Of a DNA stretch of 5,238 bases, positions 5,214-5,238 are shown one piece after another; within the stretch, counting starts at the first letter, position 1; every line of letters starts with the position of its first letter. The translations under genes were made by a program, and so were the position numbers. The notes under the pieces are model-generated. The model ran no database searches, was not told the origin of the DNA, and saw only the letters and a program-made list of their open reading frames with translations. The stretch lies in contig CAZGSQ010000186.1 in NCBI GenBank assembly GCA_964528535.1, forward strand, positions 1 to 5,238, read 5' to 3'. The stretch comes from CAINVV01 sp964528535. GTDB lineage: Bacteria > Bacteroidota > Bacteroidia > Bacteroidales > Prolixibacteraceae.

Positions 5214-5238
5214 AGATCGGAAGAGCACACGTCTGAAC
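5214..5238 (+). other. Illumina TruSeq Read 2 adapter (contamination)
   Basis: The last 25 bases match the start of the TruSeq Read 2 adapter (AGATCGGAAGAGC, then ACACGTCTGAAC). Read on the minus strand it gives the false N-terminus MCSSDL on the integrase; on the plus strand it gives the false C-terminus IGRAHV. Natural sequence ends at 5213. Confidence 0.98.

Noticed and set aside
5042..5236. Plus-strand ORF ending IGRAHV
   Set aside because: Antisense to the integrase, and its last residues are translated adapter sequence.

Overview
The window is an accessory segment of a Bacteroidota chromosome, probably a metagenomic contig. Four things point to this phylum: three close matches to the Bacteroidota promoter -7 box TAnnTTTG, weak or absent Shine-Dalgarno sequences, a GWxTD-domain protein, and mobile-element proteins that look like Bacteroidota families. 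The natural DNA spans 50-5213 only. Bases 1-49 are an Illumina P5/Read 1 adapter with an i5 index, and 5214-5238 are the start of the Read 2 adapter. Any protein that begins MCSSDL or ends IGRAHV here is an artefact.

Left part (50-2774, minus strand, sampled lines about 50-57% GC): a family 2 glycosyltransferase of the WbbL/rhamnosyltransferase type lies downstream of an exported GWxTD-domain protein of unknown function. A 92-bp gap with a terminator-like hairpin separates them. The GWxTD gene has a good promoter, which supports starting it at 2706 rather than at the longer upstream ATG.

Middle (2834-3010, plus strand): a complete tRNA-Ser(TGA) with a near-consensus promoter, followed by an intrinsic terminator built on degenerate 7-bp repeats. 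It diverges from the GWxTD gene.

Right part (3010-5213, sampled lines about 32-42% GC): an accessory block downstream of the tRNA. It holds a two-gene MNT-HEPN (type VII, mntA-hepT) toxin-antitoxin operon, the C-terminal remnant of an IS4-like DDE transposase, a 120-bp cluster of direct and inverted copies of TTATGCAAAG, and a tyrosine recombinase cut off at its N-terminus by the contig end. The transposase homology stops exactly where the repeat cluster begins. The simplest reading is that the recombinase-bearing element inserted into the older IS, with the cluster as its terminus or recombinase-binding region. The toxin-antitoxin pair may be cargo or a stabiliser of this island, but the window shows only physical association. 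No wholly new system is evident; the repeat cluster and its junction with the broken transposase are the least explained part.
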